NCBI GenBank assembly: GCA_003280725.1
Contig: QCED01000009.1
Location: 1 to 53,942, forward strand
DNA from: Prochlorococcus sp. AG-355-M18
Lineage (GTDB): Bacteria > Cyanobacteriota > Cyanobacteriia > PCC-6307 > Cyanobiaceae
Direction: 5' to 3'
Length of the DNA stretch: 53,942 nt
The notes under the pieces are model-generated. The model was not told the origin of the DNA. It saw only the letters and a list, made by a program, of their open reading frames with translations, and did no database searches. A program made the position numbers and the translations under genes. Position 1 is the stretch's first letter, and each line of letters opens with the position of its first letter. This document shows positions 7,075 to 13,403 of the stretch, in pieces.

Positions 7075-7254
7075 TCAGAATATATTCAGAGTCCTTAAAT
7101 AATAAAAACCGCCTATTAGAAAAGGTAATAATATTCCAATAAATAAAAATATGGATTTCTTTGATTCGCCTTCTGATATGGGGTTAATTTCTGGTTCAAT
7201 TGCAAAACCATTTTGTCTACCACCGCTTTCGGTTGTATAACCTTTTTTATTCAT
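7075..7254 (-). CDS. Small membrane protein with Hli-like N-terminus, 59 aa
   Basis: The frame starts at an ATG (7254-7252) and reads MNKKGYTTESGGRQNGFAIE, then an acidic linker and one transmembrane helix at about residues 34-52. TTESGGRQN is the N-terminal block I know from many Prochlorococcus high-light-inducible proteins. The chlorophyll-binding helix (E-x-x-N-G-R-x-A-M) is absent, replaced by an unrelated hydrophobic helix. It may be a divergent or decayed Hli relative or a thylakoid protein using the same N-terminal docking peptide. Confidence 0.6.
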   Translation of the reverse strand: MNKKGYTTESGGRQNGFAIEPEINPISEGESKKSIFLFIGILLPFLIGGFYYLRTLNIF

Positions 7255-7339
7255 AAGAAAAATAATCTATGCAGATTATCTCATGTAAAAACTTATTTAA
7301 AAAAATTTTTTACATTTAGAATTAAACTAATTTAAAGAT

Positions 7340-7474
7340 CTAATAATTGATCTCAATCTGAGATTTCAATTTGGCAGCTTTTTTTAAAAGACCTACAACT
7401 TCCTTACGGCCAGTAGCAAACTCAGCCTTGTTAAGTAACTCGCTATATTTTTTTGTGATTTCTCTATGGTTCAT
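7340..7474 (-). CDS. Hypothetical small basic protein, 44 aa
   Basis: A 44-codon frame starting MNHREITKKYSELLNKAEF and ending in a Lys-rich helix. It is strongly helical, basic (K/R rich) and lacks hydrophobic spans, so it could bind nucleic acid or a partner protein. Codon content looks coding and an ATG start is present. No family recognised. Confidence 0.5.
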   Translation of the reverse strand: MNHREITKKYSELLNKAEFATGRKEVVGLLKKAAKLKSQIEINY

Positions 7475-7560
7475 TTTGAATATTATATTATTTAAATTAT
7501 AAAGTCACTAAAAAAAGTTTATGTATAAAAGATATCAAAAAAGAGTTTAAGTATCTTTAC

Positions 7561-7863
7561 CTATTTAAACCAACCTTTTTTCTTTGGTTTAATCTCTTCT
7601 TTAATAACTTCTTTTTTTCTCCCAAATAATCCCTTTTTTTGGACTGTTAAATTCTCTTCAACAGTTTTAGATTTTCTGTTAAATAAGCCTTTTTTAGGTT
7701 CTTTTTTAATTGATTCTTTTTTGTCGGAAATCTTTATTTTTTTAGGATTTGATTTTGAATTTTTGGGTTTGCTATCTGCAAATAAAGTTTGATATACAAA
7801 AAAAGCAAAAACAGCAAAGAAGCCTAATGCCTGTACCAGAGCAGTTCCAAGATTATCAAACAT
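7561..7863 (-). CDS. Single-span membrane protein with Lys-rich KKGLF repeats, 100 aa
   Basis: Residues 1-29 form an N-terminal membrane helix (LGTALVQALGFFAVFAFFVYQ). The rest is a highly basic, probably disordered tail in which a short motif recurs three times: KKGLFNRK, KKGLFGRK and KKGWFK at the very end. The repeats suggest linear docking motifs on a flexible cytoplasmic tail. The start codon directly follows the stop of the upstream secreted-protein gene with no spacer, suggesting translational coupling. Function unknown. Confidence 0.6.
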   Translation of the reverse strand: MFDNLGTALVQALGFFAVFAFFVYQTLFADSKPKNSKSNPKKIKISDKKESIKKEPKKGLFNRKSKTVEENLTVQKKGLFGRKKEVIKEEIKPKKKGWFK

Positions 7864-8049
7864 TTAGGCCTCAACTTTGTATAGTGATTCTTTTTCTTTC
7901 GCTTCTATACATTTTTTATCATCAGACAAGCATTCAATTTCTGCCTTCTTCTCAGTGTGAGAATTGCAGCCACCTGCATTTGCATTAGATATTGAAAACA
8001 AAGTTAGTACCCCTAAAATTAAGGCGCATGAGGTGTTAATTGGTTTCAT
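7864..8049 (-). CDS. Hypothetical small secreted Cys-containing protein, 61 aa
   Basis: I start this at MKPINTSCALILG, which begins a clean signal peptide ending around SNANA. A longer frame reaches 8085, but its extra residues would spoil the signal. The mature part opens GGCNSHTEKKAEIECLSDD and has another Cys in DKKCIEA, giving three cysteines. The N-terminal mature motif resembles the protein at 21234-21467 (NGGCKEHC). It may bind metal or form disulfides in the periplasm or lumen. Its stop codon abuts the start of the next gene. Confidence 0.6.
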   Translation of the reverse strand: MKPINTSCALILGVLTLFSISNANAGGCNSHTEKKAEIECLSDDKKCIEAKEKESLYKVEA

Positions 8050-8149
8050 GAGTTTTATTTTTATTATGGAAAAATAATTTCGCAATTGCGAAGATAATCT
8101 TCTCTTCTGCTAAAAGTATCCCCTTTTTATATATCTATTTGTAGTAATT

Positions 8150-8314
8150 AACTAAATCGATAATTAATATTGCTAGTAATGAAAAACCTAAAATAAAAGG
8201 TAAATAAGGATATTTATTTAAAATTTTGTTTAGTTGATTTTTCGATGTTTGTTTTTCCTTTTTCTTTTCTCTAGGTGGTAAGCCTAACTCTTCCCTTCTT
8301 TTAGCTTCTCCCAT
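8150..8314 (-). CDS. Small basic membrane protein, DUF2839-like start, about 54-59 aa
   Basis: The frame starts at an ATG (8314-8312) and reads MGEAKRREELGLPPREKKKE, then a single hydrophobic helix (YPYLPFILGFSLLAILI). MGEAKRR is the opening I associate with cyanobacterial DUF2839 proteins. The C-terminal end is uncertain: I place the stop at 8150-8152, but a few residues more, to about 8133, would be possible if I misread the local sequence. Function unknown. Confidence 0.45.
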
Positions 8315-8439
8315 AATTTTTAAACTATTTATGACTATTCTATATACCTAGTAGTAGTAGTGTATTGTTATAGATTTAAATTATCAGCGGTTAATTTAAT
8401 TTAAATTTTAGATATATTAAAAATATATAAAAAAAATAC

Positions 8440-8547
8440 ATGATAGAAGTAGTTTGGTCAGTAAATATAATGATTGCAATTCTTATTATTGGTGTTGCCT
8501 GGGTTCTTTATTACATATTTACTTATGATCAAAAATTTACTTCCTAG
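8440..8547 (+). CDS. Tiny membrane protein, 35 aa
   Basis: A 35-codon frame reading MIEVVWSVNIMIAILIIGVA and ending YDQKFTS. It is essentially one transmembrane helix with short polar ends, like the small subunits of photosynthetic complexes, though it matches none I know. Only 4 nt separate its stop from the ATG of the Nif11-like gene, so the two are probably one transcript. Confidence 0.5.
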   Translation: MIEVVWSVNIMIAILIIGVAWVLYYIFTYDQKFTS

Positions 8548-8551
8548 ATAA

Positions 8552-8734
8552 ATGTCAGATAAAGATCTAAGTAATTTTCTAAAAAAAATAGAGCAACTTA
8601 ATCAAATTGCTGAGCTAATAAAAAATAATCCTAGTAAAAAGTTATCCCTTTCAAAATGCAAGAATCATGATGAAGTAATTAAATTAACCACTGAATGGGG
8701 TTTTGATATTGGTAAAAGGTGGGGAGAATATTAA
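8552..8734 (+). CDS. Nif11-like domain protein, 60 aa
   Basis: The protein reads LSNFLKKIEQLNQIAELIKN and ends in TTEWGFDIGKRWGEY. This fits the Nif11 domain, a short helical unit with an N-terminal L-x-x-F-L helix and a C-terminal GF-D-[IF] turn. The family supplies leader peptides for lanthipeptides (prochlorosins) and similar products in some picocyanobacteria. Here there is no Gly-Gly cleavage site and no core peptide after the domain, and no LanM-type enzyme is in the window, so a leader role is unlikely. Confidence 0.7.
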   Translation: MSDKDLSNFLKKIEQLNQIAELIKNNPSKKLSLSKCKNHDEVIKLTTEWGFDIGKRWGEY

Positions 8735-8819
8735 TTGGTTTTATTACCAGCATTATTAAAATTGCCATCAACATCAAATTAAATTCCTAAGATTAATTAG
8801 TATTTCTTGTATTGGAGTT

Positions 8820-9590
8820 ATGAAAGAAATTGGAGAGATAAAGTCAAATATATATAAAATAGCTGCTGTTACAGATAGAGGGCAAAGACTAAATAAATTA
8901 ATTTCTCCTATGTATGAGGAAAAAGCTAATGAAATGGATGAATTGATTGATGCTCTTAAAGACTTTAGTTTTGAAATATCAGAAAAATTATTGTCTGGAG
9001 AGTGGGAATTGATTTTTTCTAATGTTGAATTATTTCGAAGTTCTCCTTTCTTCCTTGCTATTGAAAAGGCATTAAATGATGAATTTAAAAGTAATCTATT
9101 TTTTAAATTACATCAATTGCAAGTAGGATCCTTTGGCATATCAACTATTGGGAGAATTGCTCAAAAGATTGATTTTGAAAAAAATGAATTTATATCTACT
9201 TTTGACACTACAATATTTGGGCTTACAACTATTCCTATCTTAGGTTGGTTCAAACTATTGCCTACTTTTGGTGGAAGAGTAATAACCCTAGCAAGTGATT
9301 TAGTTTTAAAAAATAATTTACTTGATATGAACTTACAAAAGACAAAAGTTTCCAAAGTTGATGGACTTAATAAAATTCCATTATTTAGTGAATTACTTAT
9401 GGATAGATGGTATCCAGTTAAAGAGGTATGGAATAAGTTACCTTGGAATAAAGAATCGCCAAATTGCCAGGTTTCAATTGTATATTTAGACGATGAAATG
9501 AGAATTATGCAGGATATGTATGGATCTATTTTTATTTATATAAGACCTTCAATTTCCTTGTTGAATTCAAATTCAATCTCTAATGATTAA
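8820..9590 (+). CDS. PAP/fibrillin family protein, 256 aa
   Basis: Second PAP/fibrillin protein of the window. LSGEWELIFSNVELFRSSPFF at about residues 58-78 and YLDDEMRIMQDMYGSIFIY near the C-terminus are the family's opening and closing blocks. An N-terminal helical part (about 50 residues) precedes them. The middle carries IFGLTTIPILGWFKLLPTFG, which could form a lipid-facing surface. Family members bind carotenoid or lipid at thylakoid membranes. It is much longer and more divergent than the copy at 5846-6388, so the two are old paralogues rather than a recent duplication. Confidence 0.78.
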   Translation: MKEIGEIKSNIYKIAAVTDRGQRLNKLISPMYEEKANEMDELIDALKDFSFEISEKLLSGEWELIFSNVELFRSSPFFLAIEKALNDEFKSNLFFKLHQLQVGSFGISTIGRIAQKIDFEKNEFISTFDTTIFGLTTIPILGWFKLLPTFGGRVITLASDLVLKNNLLDMNLQKTKVSKVDGLNKIPLFSELLMDRWYPVKEVWNKLPWNKESPNCQVSIVYLDDEMRIMQDMYGSIFIYIRPSISLLNSNSISND

Positions 9591-9624
9591 TTAAAAACAC
9601 TGAAAATACTACCAGCACTTAAAT

Positions 9625-9786
9625 TCAAGATAATAATCCAGATCCTTTCAAATAAAATTTAAATAAAAGAATCACTAAAAGGTTTACTATTGCTAAGGCT
9701 ACTAAACCATTTCTGTTTTTTACATCTAATTTCTTGACTAAATTAGAAAGATAAACTACTGGATTTTCTGGTTCTTTACTATCCAA
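9625..9786 (-). CDS. Small membrane protein with TTG start, 53 aa
   Basis: A 53-codon frame with a TTG start. It reads (M)DSKEPENPVVYLSNLVKKLD, then VKNRNG, then one transmembrane helix (LVALAIVNLLVILLFKF) and a short tail KGSGLLS. Soluble N-terminus plus C-terminal anchor resembles the larger neighbour at 9883-10254, which also ends in one helix after an acidic region. No in-frame ATG exists. Function unknown. Confidence 0.45.
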   Translation of the reverse strand: MDSKEPENPVVYLSNLVKKLDVKNRNGLVALAIVNLLVILLFKFYLKGSGLLS

Positions 9787-9882
9787 ATTTTATTTAAATA
9801 TTAATTTGACAAGAAAATATCACAGTTTCATCTGAAGAATCAAAATTGTAAAGATGAATATCCAAAAAGAAATAAATAATTT

Positions 9883-10254
9883 TTAACCCATAATTCCTGC
9901 ATTTCTTAAAAATGCTTTACCCATATTGCCAATTACAAAAAAAAGGGACAGATTAATTAAAAGGACTATTAATAATGCCAACATTTTATAGTTTGGATTT
10001 GTTGAAATGCCATCAAATCCATTATTAAGAAATCTTTTAAAAAGTGATTTGTCAATTTTTAGTTTTTGTTCAGAATCAAGTTTTACTTTTTCTTCTGAAG
10101 AATCTTGATTACTTGCTTTCTCTAGAAATTCTGTAAATGCCTTAACATTTTCTTCTTTTTTATTCCCCTCATTAAGATCTTTATTGTCTTCATTCAAATT
10201 GGGGGACGATTCGATTGAATTAATATCCTCAGGATTAAGTTTTGAATCTTCCAA
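9883..10254 (-). CDS. C-terminally anchored acidic membrane protein, 123 aa
   Basis: Starts with TTG. Residues 1-65 are acidic and Asn/Glu-rich, probably disordered (NEDNKDLNEGNKKEEN...). A short helical stretch FKRFLNNGFDGISTNPNYK follows, then one transmembrane helix at about residues 90-110 and a short C-terminal tail. This is tail-anchor-like topology with a cytoplasmic N-terminus. A hairpin followed by eight T residues lies in its upstream leader (10289-10323), so it may be controlled by attenuation. No family recognised. Confidence 0.6.
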   Translation of the reverse strand: MEDSKLNPEDINSIESSPNLNEDNKDLNEGNKKEENVKAFTEFLEKASNQDSSEEKVKLDSEQKLKIDKSLFKRFLNNGFDGISTNPNYKMLALLIVLLINLSLFFVIGNMGKAFLRNAGIMG

Positions 10255-10288
10255 ATTAATAGTAAATGCTAGGAGTATATTACACCAT

Positions 10289-10323
10289 AAAAAAAACCCA
10301 CTCGATCAATTGAAGAGAGGGTT
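10289..10323 (-). terminator. Rho-independent terminator or attenuator
   Basis: AACCCTCTC pairs with GAGTGGGTT across an 11-nt loop, followed directly by a run of T residues on the minus strand. No protein-coding gene precedes it within reasonable distance on that strand, so it ends a non-coding transcript or attenuates the downstream gene. Confidence 0.55.
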
Positions 10324-10398
10324 AGCTAAGGTTAAAGTTCTTATTTTGATAATAATTTATTTTAATTAAATTTGCGGTTGTAGCATAATGAAGTTTTA
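10289..10398 (-). ncRNA. Candidate small RNA or attenuated leader
   Basis: On the minus strand a TATAAT (10410-10405) is followed, after about 100 nt without an ORF, by a stem-loop and eight T residues. The arms are at 10315-10323 and 10295-10303, with one A-A mismatch. Either this is a free small RNA, or it is the 5' leader of the TTG-started gene at 9883-10254 with an attenuator hairpin. I do not recognise a known RNA family. Confidence 0.4.
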
Positions 10399-10434
10399 AT
10401 TTAGATTATATTCAAGGTGATTTTTTTCGTACAC

Positions 10435-10641
10435 ATGTTAGATGCAAACACAAAAAAAGCATGTAAAGATTATCCCTCAATAAGAGAAATTAAAATTAGA
10501 AATATAGAACATGCTATTGAACAAGCTGAATTATTGATAAAAGAATCAAAAATGAGCCAAGAAGAATTAATCTTTTTAAAAAGAAAAATATCGGACTCAA
10601 GACAAGATTTAGAGATACTTTATTTAATGAAAATTCAATGA
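10435..10641 (+). CDS. Hypothetical helical protein, 68 aa
   Basis: I start at the ATG of MLDANTKKACKDY. A GTG at 10417 would add six residues but lies inside the AAGGTGA that looks like the ribosome-binding site. The protein is soluble and strongly helical: IREIKIRNIEHAIEQAELLI and a second helix IFLKRKISDSRQDLEILY, with a probable two-helix coiled-coil hairpin. One cysteine. Function unknown. Confidence 0.6.
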   Translation: MLDANTKKACKDYPSIREIKIRNIEHAIEQAELLIKESKMSQEELIFLKRKISDSRQDLEILYLMKIQ

Positions 10642-10756
10642 ATATAAATTTGTTAATCTTTAAAAGGATTGAATTTATGCAAAGAAAATAAATTTGTATA
10701 TTTGAAGACTTATAAAGTTTAAAGGGAATGTAATTATTTGTATAAAGGTTCTATTT

Positions 10757-10858
10757 ATGTCTAAAAATAATCTATATATACCTTTAAAGGTTGTTCCATA
10801 TATCTTCATTTCAATTACTGCTATTGCAATAACAGCAGCTACATATGTAATTACTTAG
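10757..10858 (+). CDS. Tiny membrane protein, 33 aa
   Basis: A 33-codon frame, MSKNNLYIPLKVVPYIFISI then TAIAITAATYVIT, forming one transmembrane helix with a short polar N-terminus. Composition (Ala/Thr/Ile helix) resembles small photosystem or cytochrome subunits, but it matches none I can name. AAAGG lies about 10 nt before the ATG (TATAAAGGTT). Confidence 0.45.
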   Translation: MSKNNLYIPLKVVPYIFISITAIAITAATYVIT

Positions 10859-10922
10859 TTCTATTTGCTATATAAAGTTTTTAGATATTAAATAAATTAA
10901 AATATTTGTAATTACTAATTAT

Positions 10923-11165
10923 ATGAATAAAATCAAAATACCAATTTTTACAATCTTGATAATCATATTTTCCTTTATTGGAATTAAAAAATTAATTTAT
11001 ATATATCAAATCAAAGATTTAAAAAATAAAGAAGAATTAAACTTAAATGAATCTATACGTGTTTTAAATGAATGCTTCGATCTAGAAAATAAAAATAAGA
11101 GAACTCTTAATAAATCAATTGAATTAATTGAGTATTGCTTAGAGGAATATGGGTATAAAAAATGA
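10923..11165 (+). CDS. Hypothetical single-span protein, 80 aa
   Basis: An N-terminal hydrophobic helix (residues 5-22) is followed by a soluble helical domain, KDLKNKEELNLNESIRVLNE, with two cysteines (in NECFDLE and EYCLEEY). It is either membrane-anchored facing the periplasm/lumen or a secreted protein with an uncleaved signal. Function unknown. Confidence 0.55.
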   Translation: MNKIKIPIFTILIIIFSFIGIKKLIYIYQIKDLKNKEELNLNESIRVLNECFDLENKNKRTLNKSIELIEYCLEEYGYKK

Positions 11166-11295
11166 TTTCAAAGATTGAATGATGAATTTTCTTAATACTC
11201 AACTAATATGCAAATAAAAAATTATTTTTGATCAATAATCTTGTTATGTTCTATGATTTTTTTTTAATGATATTTTCCTAATTTAATTTTTTAAA

Positions 11296-11703
11296 ATGAC
11301 TAAAGTGAAATGTTACTATTTAGGAAATTTAAACTGTGAGGCTATTCATTTACAATCTGGAAGTCTTATTAGGACTGATGCACCTTTAGATCACTTTGGT
11401 AAAGGTGAAAATTTTTCCCCAACTGATTTATTAGCTACATCTTTAGGTACTTGCCTGCTAACCATTATGGCAATTAAAGCCCAATCTAAAGGATTTGATT
11501 TAAAAGGTATATATTTAAATATTGAAAAACTAATGACACAAAATCGCGAGAGGAAGATAAAAGAACTAATAATAGATATTTTCATCCCAGAGTGCACTTC
11601 TAAAGAAACTATTGATTTTTTGAAAAAAGCTTCCAAAGAATGTCCAGTTACAAGAAATTTATCTCAAGAAATTGAAATTAAAATTAGTTGGCATCATGAA
11701 TAA
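11296..11703 (+). CDS. OsmC family peroxiredoxin-like protein
   Basis: OsmC/Ohr-fold protein (135 residues) that reduces organic or fatty-acid hydroperoxides with a thiol pair. The two catalytic cysteines are present, Cys53 in SLGTCLLTI and Cys116 in ECPVTRNLS, in the standard positions. The family's FSPTDLLATSLGTC block is intact. The sequence is nearer the OsmC/YhfA-like branch than Ohr, since it lacks the long N-terminal Ohr-type helix. Cytosolic, probably part of the oxidative-stress defence in a phototroph. Confidence 0.88.
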   Translation: MTKVKCYYLGNLNCEAIHLQSGSLIRTDAPLDHFGKGENFSPTDLLATSLGTCLLTIMAIKAQSKGFDLKGIYLNIEKLMTQNRERKIKELIIDIFIPECTSKETIDFLKKASKECPVTRNLSQEIEIKISWHHE

Positions 11704-11733
11704 ATCTCGAACATAGAAATTAAATAAAAAACA

Positions 11734-11844
11734 ATGAAATACTTTATTGGAATAATCATTCTTTTATTAGGAATATATGTAATGACAGATTTAGCATTAA
11801 AGACTAGGTATACAAGAAAAAGACTATCAAAACGAAAAAAGTAA
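11734..11844 (+). CDS. Tiny membrane protein with basic tail, 36 aa
   Basis: A 36-codon frame, MKYFIGIIILLLGIYVMTDL, followed by a strongly basic tail (KTRYTRKRLSKRKK). One transmembrane helix with a positively charged cytoplasmic end that could bind RNA, lipid head groups or a partner. It lies 30 nt after the OsmC gene on the same strand. Function unknown. Confidence 0.5.
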   Translation: MKYFIGIIILLLGIYVMTDLALKTRYTRKRLSKRKK

Positions 11845-11895
11845 ATTTAAGCAATAGATATATTTTTGTACTAAGAATAAAGAAATATTTTAGTT

Positions 11896-12180
11896 CTATT
11901 TTTTCACTATTTTTTGGTCAATCAAACTAATCAAAGGGATCATGAAATTTACATTTATTCCAACAGTGCACCATGCATAAGTAATTAGAAAAATTATTTT
12001 TATAAATAAATTAGGAGGTAAGGTGAAAAATATTTTGAAAAACCCTCCAATGAATAATACCAGTATTCCAATTTGCAAAAGACCCTTAATTATCCATTTA
12101 ACTCCATTTTTTTTAATGTTTATATAAAACCAGAAAGAAACAAAACTAAGTAAAAATAAATATATGAGATTTATGATCAT
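11896..12180 (-). CDS. Hypothetical membrane protein, 94 aa, three helices
   Basis: Almost wholly hydrophobic, with three predicted helices at about residues 3-20, 34-52 and 57-87, linked by short basic loops (NIKKNGVKW). No signature motif recognised. A Zur/Fur-box-like sequence lies 42-56 nt upstream of its ATG (12222-12236), so metal-dependent control is possible. Confidence 0.55.
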   Translation of the reverse strand: MIINLIYLFLLSFVSFWFYINIKKNGVKWIIKGLLQIGILVLFIGGFFKIFFTLPPNLFIKIIFLITYAWCTVGINVNFMIPLISLIDQKIVKK

Positions 12181-12221
12181 CTTTATAAAGAAAATCTAAT
12201 AAATTTGCCATTATCAAAGCA

Positions 12222-12236
12222 TGATAATAATTATTA
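12222..12236. promoter_or_regulatory. Zur/Fur-box-like palindrome
   Basis: TGATAATAATTATTA matches the cyanobacterial Zur consensus TGATAATnATTATCA at all defined positions but one. A second inverted repeat, TTATCA..TGATAA (12211-12227), overlaps it. It lies in the leader of the membrane protein gene at 11896-12180. Such AT-only palindromes arise by chance more easily in this genome than the znuA site does. Confidence 0.35.
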
Positions 12237-12316
12237 CTTTTTTATCTGCGAAATTTTTTTAAAAATGGAAAAGTTAAACAAAACACAATAAAAAACATAT
12301 TCTCCAACTGTTTTTG

Positions 12317-12700
12317 CTAGAACATTTTAGATTTTAGTAAATCAACTCTTTTCTTATTCACTCCCAAATCACTTTCTCCAACTCTTGATTCTGATCTTAT
12401 TGATAAGATGTTTAATTCAGGTAAAAAGGATACTTCTAAGTCATCCACATACTTCATCCATTTACTCTTTGCCTCCGCATGAAGATAATTTCCATCAATT
12501 TCTACAATTTCTGTTCTCGGGGTGTTTTCTATTAATGTTCTAATATCTTCAAAAGGTTTTTCAATGTTGTTAACCTCCCATTCTTCTAGAACACAATGAG
12601 CAACTTCAATACAGGGCTTTAATTCTAGATGTGAGGCAAAAGATGAAGAAGGGAATAAAAAGCTTGAACAAATTAAAATTACTAAAAAGAGTATTTTCAT
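12317..12700 (-). CDS. DUF1499 family secreted protein
   Basis: A 127-residue protein with a signal peptide (residues 1-22, ending SSSFAS) and a DUF1499 domain. The hallmarks are YLHAEAKSKWMKYVDDLEVS (the H-x-E..S..[FM]..[FY]-x-D-D-x-E pattern) and the C-terminal SIRSESRVGESDLGVNKKRV. The family is of unknown function, widespread in cyanobacteria and chloroplasts, with a lumen or periplasm location. Two cysteines in ELKPCIEVAHCVLEEW follow the signal and could form a disulfide. Confidence 0.85.
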   Translation of the reverse strand: MKILFLVILICSSFLFPSSSFASHLELKPCIEVAHCVLEEWEVNNIEKPFEDIRTLIENTPRTEIVEIDGNYLHAEAKSKWMKYVDDLEVSFLPELNILSIRSESRVGESDLGVNKKRVDLLKSKMF

Positions 12701-12831
12701 TAACAGAGGAATTTAACAACCCATAATCTAACGAATTAAAATAGTAATTTGTAATGACGTCGCTTCTTATTTTTGAAGAAAGCATGTATGTTTTTTATGT
12801 TAAGTATTTAATATGTAATTCTAATAATCCG

Positions 12832-12955
12832 CAAAAAAAAAGATCTCTCTAAGAGAGATCTTTTTAAAATTGATTTAGATCAAGTGTTTCCTTGTTTCCA
12901 CCGAAATAAACCAATTCCTCCTACACACATACTTAATATTACACATAATTTAGAA
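12832..12955 (-). ncRNA. Candidate small RNA or tiny-ORF transcript
   Basis: On the minus strand a TATTAT (around 12968) is followed by about 125 nt ending in a strong hairpin with a long T run. The stretch contains a 16-codon ORF (12930-12880, MCVGGIGLFRWKQGNT). Its AUG overlaps a segment, 12918-12928, complementary to the Yfr1-type motif of the RNA encoded just upstream. There is no convincing Shine-Dalgarno for that ORF, so the RNA itself may be functional. No known family recognised. Confidence 0.35.
12839..12863. terminator. Bidirectional terminator
   Basis: An 11-bp perfect stem (AAAGATCTCTC / GAGAGATCTTT) with a 3-nt loop is flanked by A9 on one side and T5 on the other, so it can stop transcription in both directions. 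On the minus strand it ends the candidate RNA at 12832-12955. Confidence 0.8.
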
Positions 12956-13005
12956 TGTGATATCCATAATAGACCTCTATCTTAACTGTCACATCTCAAA
13001 AAATC

Positions 13006-13105
13006 AAAAAAGTACTCGAACATTGCGGTCGGGTACTTTTATATATCAGAAAAAAGTGTGTGAGGAGTTTCTGATGTGTTTAATCTACTCCGTAAGGAAT
13101 TTAAA
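13006..13105 (-). ncRNA. Second Yfr1-like small RNA
   Basis: On the minus strand, positions 13068-13058 read ACTCCTCACAC, the invariant core of cyanobacterial Yfr1. Fourteen bases in all are identical to the true Yfr1 at 40983-40929. The architecture is also similar. A 5-bp hairpin with a UUAC loop sits 5' (13100-13087). The motif is unpaired or displayed in the loop of an ATCAGAAA/TTTCTGAT stem. A terminator hairpin (13037-13011) with six T residues follows. A TATACT -10 box at 13118-13113 suggests a start near 13105 and a length near 100 nt. Its flanks share no other sequence with Yfr1. Confidence 0.65.
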
Positions 13106-13191
13106 AGGCTACAGTATAAATTACTAATTATTTAATTCTTTCAGAAAAATTGGTCGTTGATGAAAAAAATAATCTTAAACATAAAAAATTC

Positions 13192-13326
13192 ATGAAAAAC
13201 ATTTACAAAAAAATCATTTTTATTATTTCGGCAATTGCTCTTTTTTCCGTAATAGTGGGTGTTGTCAAATATTCACTTACTTATATTGAAAATAATCCCG
13301 AAAAATACCTACCTAAACAAAAGTAA
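13192..13326 (+). CDS. Small single-span membrane protein, 44 aa
   Basis: A 44-codon frame, MKNIYKKIIFIISAIALFSV, then VGVVKYSLTYIENNPEKYLPKQK. It has a basic start, one transmembrane helix and a polar tail. A preceding 11-codon ORF at 13160-13195 overlaps its start in an ATGA arrangement, which could be a leader or an upstream start in another frame. Function unknown. Confidence 0.45.
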   Translation: MKNIYKKIIFIISAIALFSVIVGVVKYSLTYIENNPEKYLPKQK

Positions 13327-13403
13327 GACAAAAATTAAGTATAAATTCACTTCAAATAATCTATAAAGTGTCTTAAATATGTTCTACTTAGAAAGTTTGA
13401 GTC

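Noticed and set aside
10184..10369. 61-codon plus-strand frame
   Set aside because: It is antisense to the start of the tail-anchored gene and runs through a terminator hairpin.
12754..12852. 32-codon plus-strand ORF (MTSLLIFEESMYVFYVKYL...)
   Set aside because: No ribosome-binding site and it ends inside the bidirectional terminator stem; coding is not supported.
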